64,000 bases of DNA. Source: Gemmatimonadota bacterium. Lineage in GTDB: Bacteria; Gemmatimonadota; Gemmatimonadetes; Gemmatimonadales; Gemmatimonadaceae. Every line of letters starts with the position of its first letter. Position 1 is the first letter of the stretch. The notes beneath the pieces were generated by a model. The model worked only from the letters and a program-made list of their open reading frames with translations, did no database searches and had not been told where the DNA came from. The stretch covers positions 28,484 through 92,483 of the forward strand of contig VHBQ01000003.1 of assembly GCA_016871855.1 (NCBI GenBank), in the 5' to 3' direction. Below are positions 26,192 through 34,502 of this stretch, in pieces. Made by a program: the position numbers and the translations under genes.

Positions 26192-26869
26192 TCACTTGAA
26201 GGTGGCGATGGACGAGAGCGGCTTGCGGGTGAGGTCGGGCACGCGGGCATCCGGCGCTGGGTATCCCGCGACAATGAGCATCACGGGTCGCTCGTTCTTC
26301 GGGCGGCCGAGCACCTGACTCAAGAAACCCATCGGGTTGGGGGTGTGCGTGAGCGTCGCCAGGCCGGCGTGATGCAGCGCGGCGATCAGGAATCCGCACG
26401 CGATGCCTACGGACTCCTGCACATAGTAGTGCGTGTGCCGCGCGCCATCGGCGTCCACGCCGTAGCGCGCGGCGAAGACCGCGATCAGGTACGGCGCCGT
26501 CTCGAGATAGGGCTTGTGCTCATCCGTGCCGAGCGGCGCGAGCGCACTGAGCCATTCCTCGGGCGCGGTCGCGTAGAACTCAGTCTCCGCGTCCTCGGCG
26601 GCGCCGCGGATCCTCCGCTTGAGTTCAGGGTCGCTGATGGCCACGAAGTGCCACGGTTGCTGATGCGCGCCGCTGGGCGCTGAACCCGCGGCCAGCAGGC
26701 ACTGCTCAATGACTTCCTGCGCCACCGGACGGTCGCTGAACTGGCGGACGGTCCGCCGTCGCTGCAATTCCGCATTGAAGTCGCGCGCGCGGCGGAGCAT
26801 CTCGTCAGCGGGATACTCGCGATACGACGTGAGGGGAACGGATGCTTCGGGGGTAGACGCGTCGGACAT
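26192..26869 (-). CDS. Nitroreductase-family flavoprotein, iodotyrosine-deiodinase-like
   Basis: A 225-residue FMN protein. The FMN-binding start is [13 protein letters not shown], followed by [15 protein letters not shown], which is close to the matching segment of iodotyrosine deiodinase. The three residues that hold the substrate zwitterion in that enzyme (Glu, Tyr, Lys) are found with near-identical spacing as Glu95, Tyr99 and Lys119. This suggests reductive dehalogenation or binding of a halotyrosine, but general nitroreductase activity is possible. There is no N-terminal membrane anchor, unlike the animal enzyme. Confidence 0.85.
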   Translation of the reverse strand: MSDASTPEASVPLTSYREYPADEMLRRARDFNAELQRRRTVRQFSDRPVAQEVIEQCLLAAGSAPSGAHQQPWHFVAISDPELKRRIRGAAEDAETEFYATAPEEWLSALAPLGTDEHKPYLETAPYLIAVFAARYGVDADGARHTHYYVQESVGIACGFLIAALHHAGLATLTHTPNPMGFLSQVLGRPKNERPVMLIVAGYPAPDARVPDLTRKPLSSIATFK

Positions 26870-26959
26870 AGGGCGAGGGAGAAGAGGAAAGGGAAGGTGC
26901 ACGGCGAGGCGAAGCGGGGCAACTGGGTCGCCGGGCTGGAGCGCGGTGTGAGGGCGCCG

Positions 26960-26965
26960 TACATT
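26960..26965 (+). promoter_or_regulatory. Possible -10 element
   Basis: TACATT, in the context GTACATTGC, lies ten bases before the ATG at 26976. The same nine bases form the -10 region of the SRP RNA promoter (14916-14924). No clear -35 is seen. Transcription would give a very short leader. Confidence 0.35.
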
Positions 26966-26975
26966 GCGGTGCACG

Positions 26976-27680
26976 ATGAGCGAACGCCGATTCAACGACG
27001 AGGAAGTGGCGGAGATCTTCCGTCGAGCGGCCGAGGTGCCACAGTCCGCTGCGGACGCGCTCTCGCCCTCCTCGGGCCTGACGCTCGCCGAAGTGCAGGA
27101 CATTGGGCGGCAGGTCGGCCTTGCCCCCGACGCGCTGGCCGACGCGGCGCGCTCGCTTGAGCGACAGGAGCCGCGGTTTCGCGCCAAGCTGCTCGGGCTC
27201 ACCGTCGGCGTCGGGCGCACGGTGCCGCTGGGACGGCGCGTTTCGGACGAAGAGTGGGAACGGCTCGTGGTGCTCCTGCGCGAGACCTTCGACGCGCGCG
27301 GGCGCCATCGCGTGGACGGCTCGCTGCGCGAATGGACCAACGGCAACCTGCAGATTCTCATCGAACCGACCGCGGAGGGCGACCGCCTGCGCATGCGCAC
27401 GGTCAACGCGGCGGCACGGGCCATGCTCTCGACCGGGGTCCTGATGCTCAGCGCCAGCGCGGCCCTTGCGGCGGTTGCGCTTGTCGCTGGACCAGAGCGC
27501 GCGAGCGGACTGCTGGAGCCGCTGCTTCCGCTCGTGGGCGGCGGTACGGCTATGCTCGCGTTCGGCGCGCGCCGCGTCTACGGCTGGGCACGCACGCGGC
27601 TGGCGCAGATGGATGACATCGCGCGGCGCGTGACGTCCGGCGGCGAGGCGAGCGACGCTACGCCTCCCCCATCACCTTGA
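26976..27680 (+). CDS. Two-TM protein of unknown function
   Basis: A 234-residue protein. The N-terminal 60 residues ([17 protein letters not shown], then [15 protein letters not shown]) are helical and look like a short regulatory or adaptor motif; a soluble middle part follows, then two membrane segments around residues 150-172 and 180-205 and a short Pro-rich tail. I do not recognise a named family. The last 23 bases overlap the 3' end of the convergent yjbQ gene. Confidence 0.7.
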   Translation: MSERRFNDEEVAEIFRRAAEVPQSAADALSPSSGLTLAEVQDIGRQVGLAPDALADAARSLERQEPRFRAKLLGLTVGVGRTVPLGRRVSDEEWERLVVLLRETFDARGRHRVDGSLREWTNGNLQILIEPTAEGDRLRMRTVNAAARAMLSTGVLMLSASAALAAVALVAGPERASGLLEPLLPLVGGGTAMLAFGARRVYGWARTRLAQMDDIARRVTSGGEASDATPPPSP

Positions 27681-28080
27681 TGATCACACGCTTCTTCCGC
27701 TGGCCGTCCCACTCGCCGTAGAAGACGCGCTGCCAGGGGCCGAGGTCGAGGCGCCCGGCGGTGATCGGGACGATCACCTCGTGTCCGATGGTCAGCGACC
27801 GCAGGTGGGCCGCGGCGTTCTCTTCGCCGGTGTCGTTGTGGCGGTAGCGCGGCGGGTCCCACGGCGCGATGGTGTGCTCGAGCCAGTGCAGGATATCGTG
27901 CCAGAGCCCCGACTCGTGATCGTTGACGAACACTGACGCGGAGATGTGCATCGCGGAGACGAGCACGAATCCCTCGCGAATGCCGCTCTGCTGCACCTGC
28001 TCGGCGACCTCGTCGGTGATGTCGATGATCTCCTGCGCGCGCTTGGTGTGGAACCAGAGGTAGTGGGTGTGGGTGGTCAT
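27658..28080 (-). CDS. yjbQ: YjbQ family (UPF0047) protein
   Basis: A 140-residue protein of the YjbQ family, which has weak thiamine-phosphate synthase activity in some members. Conserved pieces are GFVLVSAMHISASVFVNDHE, HRHNDTGE-like YRHNDTGEENAAAHLRS, and LGPWQRVFYGEWDGQR. The histidines in these pieces form the presumed metal site. The ATG at 28080 gives MTTHTHYLWF, preferred to in-frame upstream starts. It overlaps the convergent gene by 23 bases. Confidence 0.9.
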   Translation of the reverse strand: MTTHTHYLWFHTKRAQEIIDITDEVAEQVQQSGIREGFVLVSAMHISASVFVNDHESGLWHDILHWLEHTIAPWDPPRYRHNDTGEENAAAHLRSLTIGHEVIVPITAGRLDLGPWQRVFYGEWDGQRKKRVIIKVMGEA

Positions 28081-28144
28081 AGGCCTAACCTGCGCGATAC
28101 CCGCTGGCTGGTCAATTCGCGCCCATGGTGTGAGAATACCTCGC

Positions 28145-30004
28145 ATGCCGCCCACCTCGCGCGTCGATCCGCTGTTCGTCGAGTTTCAGCTGGCCGTGGC
28201 TGGGCGCTACTCGCTGGACCGCGAGTTGGGGCGCGGCGGCATGGGCATTGTCTACCTCGCGCGCGACGTGCAACTGGATCGGCACGTCGCCATCAAGGTG
28301 CTGCCGCCGGAGCGCGGCCTCGACGGGGACGTTCGCGATCGGTTCCTGCGCGAGGCGCGCCTCGCCGCCAAGCTGTCGCACCCGAATATCGTGCCGATCC
28401 ACGCCGTGGACGAAGCGGCGCAGTTTGTCTTCTACGTGATGGCGTATGTGGACGGCGAGACCCTCGCCGAGCGCGTGCGGACCCGCGGCCCGATGGCCGC
28501 CGCCGAAGCCACGAAGGTCCTGCGGGAGGTCGCGTGGGCGCTGGGGCACGCCCACGCCCAGGGCGTCGTCCACCGCGACGTGAAGCCCGAGAACATCCTG
28601 CTCGAGCGCGGCACGGGGCGGGCGTTGGTCACCGATTTCGGCATCGCGGCCGCCGCCGGCACGGAGGACGCGGGGGCGGTGGCGGGAACGCCGGAGTACA
28701 TGAGCCCTGAGCAGGCACTGGGCCACGCGGCGGATGCCCGCTCCGACATCTACGAACTCGGCGCGACCGCCTTCTTTGTGTGCACGGGCCGTCCGCCATT
28801 CACGGGCGCCGGCGCGGTGGACGTGCTGGCCAAGCAGGTGGCCGCCCCCACGCCTGCCCTCACGGTTCCGGGGACGAGCATCCCGCGCGGGCTGGCGCAC
28901 CTCATTGAGAAGTGCCTGGTGAAGGAGCCGGCCGGACGGCCACAGAGCGCGCTCGCGCTGGCCGAGCAGCTTGGCGCGGTGGTCGAGGAGCGGCGAGAGA
29001 TTCCGGCGGCACTGCGCGCGTTCGTGAAGCGCGACGGGCGCATACTCAGCACGGCGGGCGTCCTCGTGGTCGGGTACATCGGCCTGACGGCGCTCGTCGC
29101 GATCGGGATGACTGCCGGCCTCTGGGCCGTCGCGCTGGTCGGAGCGGGGGTACTCATCGCGCCGCTGGTTGCTATGGTGTCGGCCGCGCGCAAGCTGTTA
29201 CGGCGCGGCTTCGAGTTGCCCGACCTCCGGCTGGCGTTCGATCACGAGATCCAGCAGCTACGCGAGGAGTTCCACGCCGCGGGGCTACAGGAGCGACTCG
29301 GCCTTGAGGCGGCGGCGACGGGTGTGGCGCTGGTGAGCGGCGCGTTGGCAATCACACTGAATGTGCTCCAGGTCTTCTTCGACTCCGGCCGCATGGCGAT
29401 GCTCGGCACGCCGCTGCTGATGTTCGGCGTGGTTGGCGGCCTGGTCGTGCGTTCGATGCTCCGCAATCGTCGCCCGTACGCTGCGGTGCAGGGTTGGGCC
29501 AAGGTGTGGCTCGGGCGGCTCGGCCGCGCGGTGTTTGCCGTTGCGCGCCGGTTGGGCGGCCGACCCCAAAACGGCGCGGCGACCACGCACCGCGCTACGG
29601 AGCTTGCCATCGGACTTGCCGCCAACGAGCTCTTCTCCTCGCTGCCGCGCGACACGCGCAAGCGCCTCGGCGACGTGCCGGGAATCGTCGACTCGCTGCA
29701 GCGCGATGCGGAGACGCTCCGCGGACACCACCAGCGGTTGCAGGACGCCTTGGCCGACGCGGGCGAGTCCGCGACCGGCGACGAGTACGCCACGGTGCGG
29801 CGCATGCGCGATGAGCTCCGCGACCGCCACCGTGAGGTCGTCTCGACGCTTGAGCGGATGCGGCTCGACCTCCTGCGCCTGCACGCCGGCGCGGTATCGG
29901 TGGACGGCGTGACCACGCAGGTGGGGCTCGCCGGCGACGTGGCGCAGGAAGTGCGCCGATTGCTCGAGGCGCGCGGCGAGCTTGAGCGGTTCCTCGCGCG
30001 TTAG
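28145..30004 (+). CDS. Membrane Ser/Thr protein kinase (copy 2)
   Basis: A 619-residue paralogue of the kinase at 13065. The kinase domain has GRGGMGIV, Lys51 in VAIKVL, Asp145 in HRDVKPEN, TDFGIAAA and TPEYMSPEQA. After it come membrane segments near residues 300-345 and 400-450, and a helical tail that opens ELFSSLPRDTRKRLGDVP, like ELFKDVP in copy 1. Both begin with a segment F-V-x-x-Q-x-A-V-A-G-R-Y-S-L. It is followed after 12 bases by a FAD oxidoreductase gene. Substrates are unknown. Confidence 0.92.
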   Translation: MPPTSRVDPLFVEFQLAVAGRYSLDRELGRGGMGIVYLARDVQLDRHVAIKVLPPERGLDGDVRDRFLREARLAAKLSHPNIVPIHAVDEAAQFVFYVMAYVDGETLAERVRTRGPMAAAEATKVLREVAWALGHAHAQGVVHRDVKPENILLERGTGRALVTDFGIAAAAGTEDAGAVAGTPEYMSPEQALGHAADARSDIYELGATAFFVCTGRPPFTGAGAVDVLAKQVAAPTPALTVPGTSIPRGLAHLIEKCLVKEPAGRPQSALALAEQLGAVVEERREIPAALRAFVKRDGRILSTAGVLVVGYIGLTALVAIGMTAGLWAVALVGAGVLIAPLVAMVSAARKLLRRGFELPDLRLAFDHEIQQLREEFHAAGLQERLGLEAAATGVALVSGALAITLNVLQVFFDSGRMAMLGTPLLMFGVVGGLVVRSMLRNRRPYAAVQGWAKVWLGRLGRAVFAVARRLGGRPQNGAATTHRATELAIGLAANELFSSLPRDTRKRLGDVPGIVDSLQRDAETLRGHHQRLQDALADAGESATGDEYATVRRMRDELRDRHREVVSTLERMRLDLLRLHAGAVSVDGVTTQVGLAGDVAQEVRRLLEARGELERFLAR

Positions 30005-30016
30005 AGGTCGCGGAGC

Positions 30017-31714
30017 TTGGGAAACCGCCGTGACCTCCTGCGCCGCGCGGCGGCGGCCACGCCGTTGCTGCTGGGCGCGTGCCGCCTCCCGAGGGGCGTC
30101 GCCCTCGGTCGCGAGTCGGCGCAACGCGGCGGACGTGAACGGAGCGCCGACCTCGTCATCATCGGCGGTGGCCTGGGCGGCTGTGCCGCCGCGCTCGCCG
30201 CTGCCCGCCGCGGCCGTCGCGTGGTCCTCACTGAGGAGAGCTCGTGGATCGGCGGACAGATCACCGCGCAGGCGGTGCCGCCGGACGAGAATCGCTGGAT
30301 TGAGACCATCGGTGGCACGCGCAGCTACCTCGCGCTCCGTGAGGGGATCCGTGCCTCGTATCGCGCGCGACGGCCACTGACGGAGCGCGCGCGGGCGAAC
30401 GCGCGGCTGAACCCCGGCAACGGCTGGGTGTCGCGCCTCTGCTGCGAACCGCGCGTCGCACTCGCGGTGCTGCACGAAATGCTCGCGCCGTTCGTCGCGA
30501 ACGGGCAGGTGTCCCTTCTGCTGCGGCACCGCGCTGTGCGCGCCGAGGTGGATGGTGACCGGGTGCGGGCGGTCCACGTGCGCGATGCGGACTCCGGCGA
30601 AGAGGTGACGCTGCAGGCGCCCTTCTTCCTTGACGCCACCGAGCTGGGCGACCTGTTTCCGCTCACCGGCACCGAGTACGTCACGGGCGCGGAGTCGCAG
30701 GCGCAAACCGGGGAGCCCCACGCCAAGGCGGTCGCGGAGCCGGACAACGTGCAGGGGTTCACCGCCTGCTTCGCCGTGGAGTACCTGCCCGGCGAGGACC
30801 ACGTCATCGCGCGCCCCGCGGAGTACGCGTCGTGGCGCAACGTGATGATGACCGCCGCCGATGGCACGCGGCACCGGCTGGTCAGCTTCGACGACGCCGA
30901 CTCGAAGCGCCTCGGGTTCGACCCGGTGAAGCGCACGGGGCTGTGGACCTACCGCCGCATCCTCGACCGCGACCTGTTCACGCCGGGCACCTATCCTGGC
31001 GACATCTCGATCATCAACTGGGCGCAGAACGACTATTCGTTCGGGTCGCTGCTCGACGTATCGGCGGCGGATGCGGCGCGGCACGTCGCGCGCGCCAAGG
31101 CGCTCAGCCTCGCGCTGCTCCACTGGTTGCAGACGGAAGCGCCACGCCCGGACGGCGGCGCTGGCTGGCCCGGCCTGCGCCTCCGACCAGACATCGTCGG
31201 CACCGCGGACGGTCTCGCCATGTACCCCTACATCCGCGAGAGCCGCCGTCTGCTCGCCGAGTTCACGGTGCTCGAGCAGCACGTCACCGAGGAGGCGCGC
31301 CTGCGCGAGACGGGGCTGGGCCGCGACGAGGTGACGGCGGCGCCGTTCGCCGACAGCGTGGGCATCGGGCACTACAGCATGGACCTGCACGTGACCACGC
31401 GCGGCGATCGCGGGCGGTACGGCGCCACGCTGCCGTTCCAGATCCCCCTGGGATCGCTCATCCCCAGGCGCGTTGAGAACCTGCTCCCCGCGTGCAAGAA
31501 CCTCGGCGTCACTCACTTGACCAACGGGTGCTATCGCCTGCATCCCATCGAATGGAACGTCGGGGAGAGTGCTGGCGCGCTCGCCGCGTTCTGCGTCGCG
31601 CGCCGGGCGCGACCTCGCGTCGTGCGGCAAGACGCGGCGCTGCTCGCGGAGTTCCAGCGCGAACTGCGCGACGACGGGGTGCCTCTCTCGTGGCCGCGGC
31701 CCTTGCCCGCCTGA
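30017..31714 (+). CDS. Exported FAD-dependent oxidoreductase
   Basis: A 565-residue flavoprotein of the FAD_oxidored type. The FAD-binding motif is VIIGGGLGGCAAALAAARRG at about residues 47-66, followed by WIGGQITAQAVPPDEN; the C-terminal FAD contact is LGVTHLTNGCYRLHPIEW. The TTG start gives NRRDLLRRAAAATPLLLGAC, a twin-arginine-like signal ending in a lipobox, so it may be a Tat-exported lipoprotein. It probably shares a transcript with the kinase upstream. The substrate is unknown. A GAGG lies nine bases before the TTG. Confidence 0.85.
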   Translation: MGNRRDLLRRAAAATPLLLGACRLPRGVALGRESAQRGGRERSADLVIIGGGLGGCAAALAAARRGRRVVLTEESSWIGGQITAQAVPPDENRWIETIGGTRSYLALREGIRASYRARRPLTERARANARLNPGNGWVSRLCCEPRVALAVLHEMLAPFVANGQVSLLLRHRAVRAEVDGDRVRAVHVRDADSGEEVTLQAPFFLDATELGDLFPLTGTEYVTGAESQAQTGEPHAKAVAEPDNVQGFTACFAVEYLPGEDHVIARPAEYASWRNVMMTAADGTRHRLVSFDDADSKRLGFDPVKRTGLWTYRRILDRDLFTPGTYPGDISIINWAQNDYSFGSLLDVSAADAARHVARAKALSLALLHWLQTEAPRPDGGAGWPGLRLRPDIVGTADGLAMYPYIRESRRLLAEFTVLEQHVTEEARLRETGLGRDEVTAAPFADSVGIGHYSMDLHVTTRGDRGRYGATLPFQIPLGSLIPRRVENLLPACKNLGVTHLTNGCYRLHPIEWNVGESAGALAAFCVARRARPRVVRQDAALLAEFQRELRDDGVPLSWPRPLPA

Positions 31715-31721
31715 CACGCGA

Positions 31722-31748
31722 CAGCGCCCGGTTCATCACCGGGCGCTG
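31722..31748. terminator. Hairpin between convergent genes
   Basis: A perfect 10-bp stem CAGCGCCCGG/CCGGGCGCTG with a 7-base loop lies between the FAD oxidoreductase stop and the convergent gene stop at 31771. It can serve both strands. No long T-tract is present. Confidence 0.65.
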
Positions 31749-31770
31749 CGAACGGCGACGGGCGGCGAGG

Positions 31771-32310
31771 CTACTTCTTCAACGCCCCAATCACGGAGTC
31801 CACCGCGGCGAGATACGCGCTCACCAGCGGGCGGCGGGCCGTGAACATGATCTCGGCGCCGCTGTTGGTGAAGAACTTCACCTCGACGTTCTCCGTCGCC
31901 TTCCGCAGCGCGTCGTCAGGGACGCGCGCGCCGACCGTCGACGTCGGGGCGCAACGGTTGTTGAGGCAGTTCTGGTCGTCGCGCTGGCTGCTCACGGGGA
32001 GGGGACGGTTCAGTCCCTGCGCCTTCGCGACGTCGGTGATCGCGGGATAGCCGCTGGTCACCCAGAGCCGATGATACCGGTCCGGCGAGCCGTTGCGCTT
32101 GACGAAGGTCCGCAGGCCAAACTGCGGCTCCGTCGCGTTCCACGCGACGATCTCGACGATGGAGGCCTTCTCGAAGTCGCGGATCTGGATGACGGCGCCG
32201 CCCTGCGGCGGCTCGTGGCCCGCGCTCGAACGCGCGGCGGCCGTGACGACGCCCGCCGCGGCGATCACCGCGAGCGCGCGGAGCACAATACGGGAGGTGG
32301 AACGAGTCAT
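31771..32310 (-). CDS. Secreted protein of unknown function
   Basis: A 179-residue protein with a Sec signal peptide (IVLRALAVIAAAGVVTAAARS) and a mature part of about 150 residues with two cysteines in the short loop NCLNNRC, likely a disulfide. I do not recognise a family. The start is two bases after the stop of the cyclase gene, so they are probably co-transcribed. An in-frame GTG lies six bases upstream. Confidence 0.7.
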   Translation of the reverse strand: MTRSTSRIVLRALAVIAAAGVVTAAARSSAGHEPPQGGAVIQIRDFEKASIVEIVAWNATEPQFGLRTFVKRNGSPDRYHRLWVTSGYPAITDVAKAQGLNRPLPVSSQRDDQNCLNNRCAPTSTVGARVPDDALRKATENVEVKFFTNSGAEIMFTARRPLVSAYLAAVDSVIGALKK

Positions 32311-32312
32311 GA

Positions 32313-32960
32313 TCACTGGTCCGTGGAAAGGTGACGCAGCACCGCCCGCACCGGGGCGGCATCAAGCCCGCCGAGCTTCATCGGGGCGGCCATCAGATGG
32401 TACCCCCCGGCGGCGGGAATGGAAAGGTTCAGGTTCTCCAGGTTGAACGCGCCCCCATCGAAGAGGGCGTGATGCACCGCCAGCGCTTTCGACTCCTTCA
32501 GGTCCACGCTGGGGCAGTCCACGCCCAGCAGTCGCAGCCCTTCGGCGACGAGCGAGGCGGCGCACGCGGCGCTGAGCGCCGGCCACGACGCCGGAAACGC
32601 GCCGCTGGCAATGGAGCGACCGGTCTTGAGTAGCAGGCGCTGGGGCGACTCGGTCAGCCCGGCGCGCCGCAAATCGTCGCGAGTCAGCTCGCCCTCGGCG
32701 CTCGAGACGTCCAGCACCACCGCCGGTCCGATGAAGGCATCCAACGGCAGCGCATCGCTCGCCGCCGCGCCGTCGCGCACGTGCAGCGGCGCGTCGGCGT
32801 GCGTCCCCACGTGCGGGCTCGTGTGGATGGCTGAGAGATTCACGCTTTCGCCGTCGCTGATGCGCCACGTCCACCCGCACGAGAACGGCGTGTCCCCCGG
32901 CCACTCGGGAGTGCCCGGCGCCACCGTCACGGAGATGTCGATGAATGCCTGCGGCTTCAC
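32313..32960 (-). CDS. Cyclase family protein, kynurenine formamidase (KynB)-like
   Basis: A 215-residue metal-dependent hydrolase. The metal motif is complete: His50, His54, Asp56 and His60 in HVGTHADAPLH, with the catalytic His and Glu region near VDLKESKALAVHHALFDGG. KynB opens N-formylkynurenine to kynurenine and formate in tryptophan breakdown; other members are isatin hydrolases or cyclases. No kyn genes are nearby. The GTG start at 32960 stands directly after an AACAACAGA repeat array with no Shine-Dalgarno. Confidence 0.88.
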   Translation of the reverse strand: MKPQAFIDISVTVAPGTPEWPGDTPFSCGWTWRISDGESVNLSAIHTSPHVGTHADAPLHVRDGAAASDALPLDAFIGPAVVLDVSSAEGELTRDDLRRAGLTESPQRLLLKTGRSIASGAFPASWPALSAACAASLVAEGLRLLGVDCPSVDLKESKALAVHHALFDGGAFNLENLNLSIPAAGGYHLMAAPMKLGGLDAAPVRAVLRHLSTDQ

Positions 32961-33036
32961 GTCTGTTGTTTCTCTGTTGTTTCTGTTGTTTCTGTCGTTT
33001 CTGTTGTTTCTCTGTTGTCTCTCTGTTGTTTCTCTG
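32961..33036 (-). repeat. AACAACAGA(GA) tandem array before the cyclase gene
   Basis: Read on the - strand, seven units of 9 bases (AACAACAGA) or 11 bases (AACAACAGAGA), with two variants, run up to the base before the GTG at 32960. The array fills the whole gap between the BshB1-like gene stop and the cyclase start. Its A-rich composition contrasts with the GC-rich surroundings. Confidence 0.88.
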
Positions 33037-33038
33037 CG

Positions 33039-33758
33039 CTAGAAGCTCTCAGCTTCCAGCGCCATCACATCGTCCACGCGCATCGTTTCCTGCGTCCAGA
33101 ACGGCTCGCCGTACCGCACGCGGATGAGCGAGCCGTAGTGCGCCGACTGGTGCCGGATGATGTCGGCCAGCGGTTCTCCGTTGGGATACACCTCACCGGC
33201 CTGGATCACGCCCTCGAACTGCGACGCGTAGCAGGCGACCGCGCGGAGCTTCGTCTCAAAGTCGGCGGAAATGTCCACCACGAACGTCGGCTTCACGTGG
33301 TCTTCGCGATACGCGATCGCGTGCAGGAGCTTGCGCGGGCGGTGCGGCTCGCTCTCCGGGTCGGTCTTCCGGACGCCGGCGAGGAAACAGCCGTCGCGGA
33401 TCATCTGCGCCGCGATCCGATGGTCCGGGTGCCGTCCCTTGGGCGCGGGGGCGATGACCACCTGCGGGCGCAGGCGTCGAATCACCTTGGCAATCAGCAC
33501 GCGGTTGGCGGGGGTGTTCTCCAGTCCCGAGTCGGGGAGGCCAAGGTTCTCGCGATGCGCGAGGCCGAGCACCTGCGCCGCCTGCGCCGCCTCGGCGGCC
33601 CGGAGCTCCACCGACCCCCGCGTCCCCATCTCACCGCGCGTCAGGTCCACGATGGCGGTGCGCCGTCCCTCGCGCGCAACCTTGGCCAGCGTGCCGCCGC
33701 AGAGCAGCTCGGCGTCGTCGGGATGCGGGGCGAAGGCGAGGAGATGTATGTCGGGCAT
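33039..33758 (-). CDS. bshB1: PIG-L family deacetylase, BshB1-like
   Basis: A 239-residue zinc deacetylase. The motif AFAPHPDDAE at residues 8-17 supplies the metal and catalytic residues, and the second histidine motif is GRHPDHR. The pattern GEMGTRGSVELR and LENTPANR matches the bacillithiol-synthesis deacetylase BshB1, which removes acetyl from GlcNAc-malate. BshA and BshC are not in the window, so the pathway assignment rests on similarity alone. The ATG gives MPDIHLLAF. Confidence 0.87.
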   Translation of the reverse strand: MPDIHLLAFAPHPDDAELLCGGTLAKVAREGRRTAIVDLTRGEMGTRGSVELRAAEAAQAAQVLGLAHRENLGLPDSGLENTPANRVLIAKVIRRLRPQVVIAPAPKGRHPDHRIAAQMIRDGCFLAGVRKTDPESEPHRPRKLLHAIAYREDHVKPTFVVDISADFETKLRAVACYASQFEGVIQAGEVYPNGEPLADIIRHQSAHYGSLIRVRYGEPFWTQETMRVDDVMALEAESF

Positions 33759-33782
33759 GGATCTGAGATGGGCGGAGTGACG

Positions 33783-33810
33783 GCGGACGGTGGACGGTGG
33801 ACGGTGGATG
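33783..33810. repeat. Heptamer array upstream of the BshB1-like gene
   Basis: Four units of GGACGGT lie 24 bases from the BshB1-like gene start. Together with the array at 33871 it forms an inverted pair separated by about 60 bases that contain the AT-rich stretch GATTGTAATAAGCTACAGTT. Confidence 0.87.
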
Positions 33811-33870
33811 TGGCAAGCGGCACCGGTCCCGTGATTGTAATAAGCTACAGTTGCAAGCCAGACCGCGTCA

Positions 33871-33909
33871 TCCACCGTCTACCGTCCACCGTCCACCGTC
33901 GACCGTCTA
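33871..33909. repeat. Heptamer array upstream of ridA
   Basis: Five units (ACCGTCT, ACCGTCC, ACCGTCC, ACCGTCG, ACCGTCT) end 12 bases before the ridA ATG. The orientation is opposite to the array at 33783. Confidence 0.88.
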
Positions 33910-33921
33910 TCCTCACCCCAC

Positions 33922-34317
33922 ATGCTTGCCATCACCACCCCCTCCGCCCCCCTCCCCGCCGGCCACTACTCCCAGGCCATCGTGCACGACGGCTGCGTTT
34001 ACGTCGCCGGTCAGCTTCCCATCGTCCCCGGTCAGAAGGAGCACCGCGTCGGGACCATCGAGGAGCAGACCGCGCAGGTCTTCGCCAACGTCCGGGCCGT
34101 GCTTCAGGCCGCCGGCAGCGACCTGAACCGGATGCTACAGGTGACGGTCTACATCTCCGATATGGAGCTGTGGGGACGGTTCAATGCGGCGTACATCGCG
34201 CTGATGGGTGACCACAAGCCGGCGCGCGCCGTGGTGCCGGTCAACGCGCTGCACTACGGCTATCAGGTGGAGGTGCAGGTGATCGCGGCGCTCAACGAGG
34301 CGAGCGGGGGCGCGTGA
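33922..34317 (+). CDS. ridA: RidA family enamine/imine deaminase
   Basis: A 131-residue trimeric enzyme that hydrolyses reactive enamines such as 2-aminoacrylate from PLP enzymes. It has APLPAGHYSQAI, VYVAGQLPI, the conserved arginine in KPARAVVPV and the Glu near VEVQVIAAL. It is divergently placed from the BshB1-like gene. PLP enzymes are numerous in this window, but no direct partner is adjacent. Confidence 0.94.
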   Translation: MLAITTPSAPLPAGHYSQAIVHDGCVYVAGQLPIVPGQKEHRVGTIEEQTAQVFANVRAVLQAAGSDLNRMLQVTVYISDMELWGRFNAAYIALMGDHKPARAVVPVNALHYGYQVEVQVIAALNEASGGA

Positions 34318-34434
34318 GCGGGGAGCTCGCGATGACGTCGAAGGCCCGCTTCGAGATGTGGCTCACGATGCGCTTTCCGTCGCTCGCGGAACGGAGGGCG
34401 GTGAAGCGGGGACGCCAATCCACAGTGCAGGGAA

Positions 34435-34459
34435 CAGGGAGCAGAGTGGGGTGCAGGGG
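34435..34459. repeat. 25-base dispersed repeat, copy 1
   Basis: CAGGGAGCAGAGTG followed by GGGTGCAGGGG recurs at 42517-42541 with one mismatch (24 of 25 bases). Both copies are intergenic. Confidence 0.8.
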
Positions 34460-34475
34460 AGGGGGGAAAAGGAAA

Positions 34476-34502
34476 GCGGGCCACGGAGGATCCGTGGCCC
34501 GC
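34476..34502 (-). terminator. Terminator of the Spy-like gene
   Basis: A perfect 11-bp stem GCGGGCCACGG/CCGTGGCCCGC with loop AGGAT. Read on the - strand it is followed by TTTCCTTTTCC, a T-rich tract, so it mainly ends the Spy-like gene; it may also stop ridA transcripts. Confidence 0.78.

Noticed and set aside
29285-31717. An 810-codon open frame on the - strand opposite the FAD oxidoreductase and kinase 2
   Set aside because: No domain is seen, and both opposite-strand genes have intact active-site motifs.
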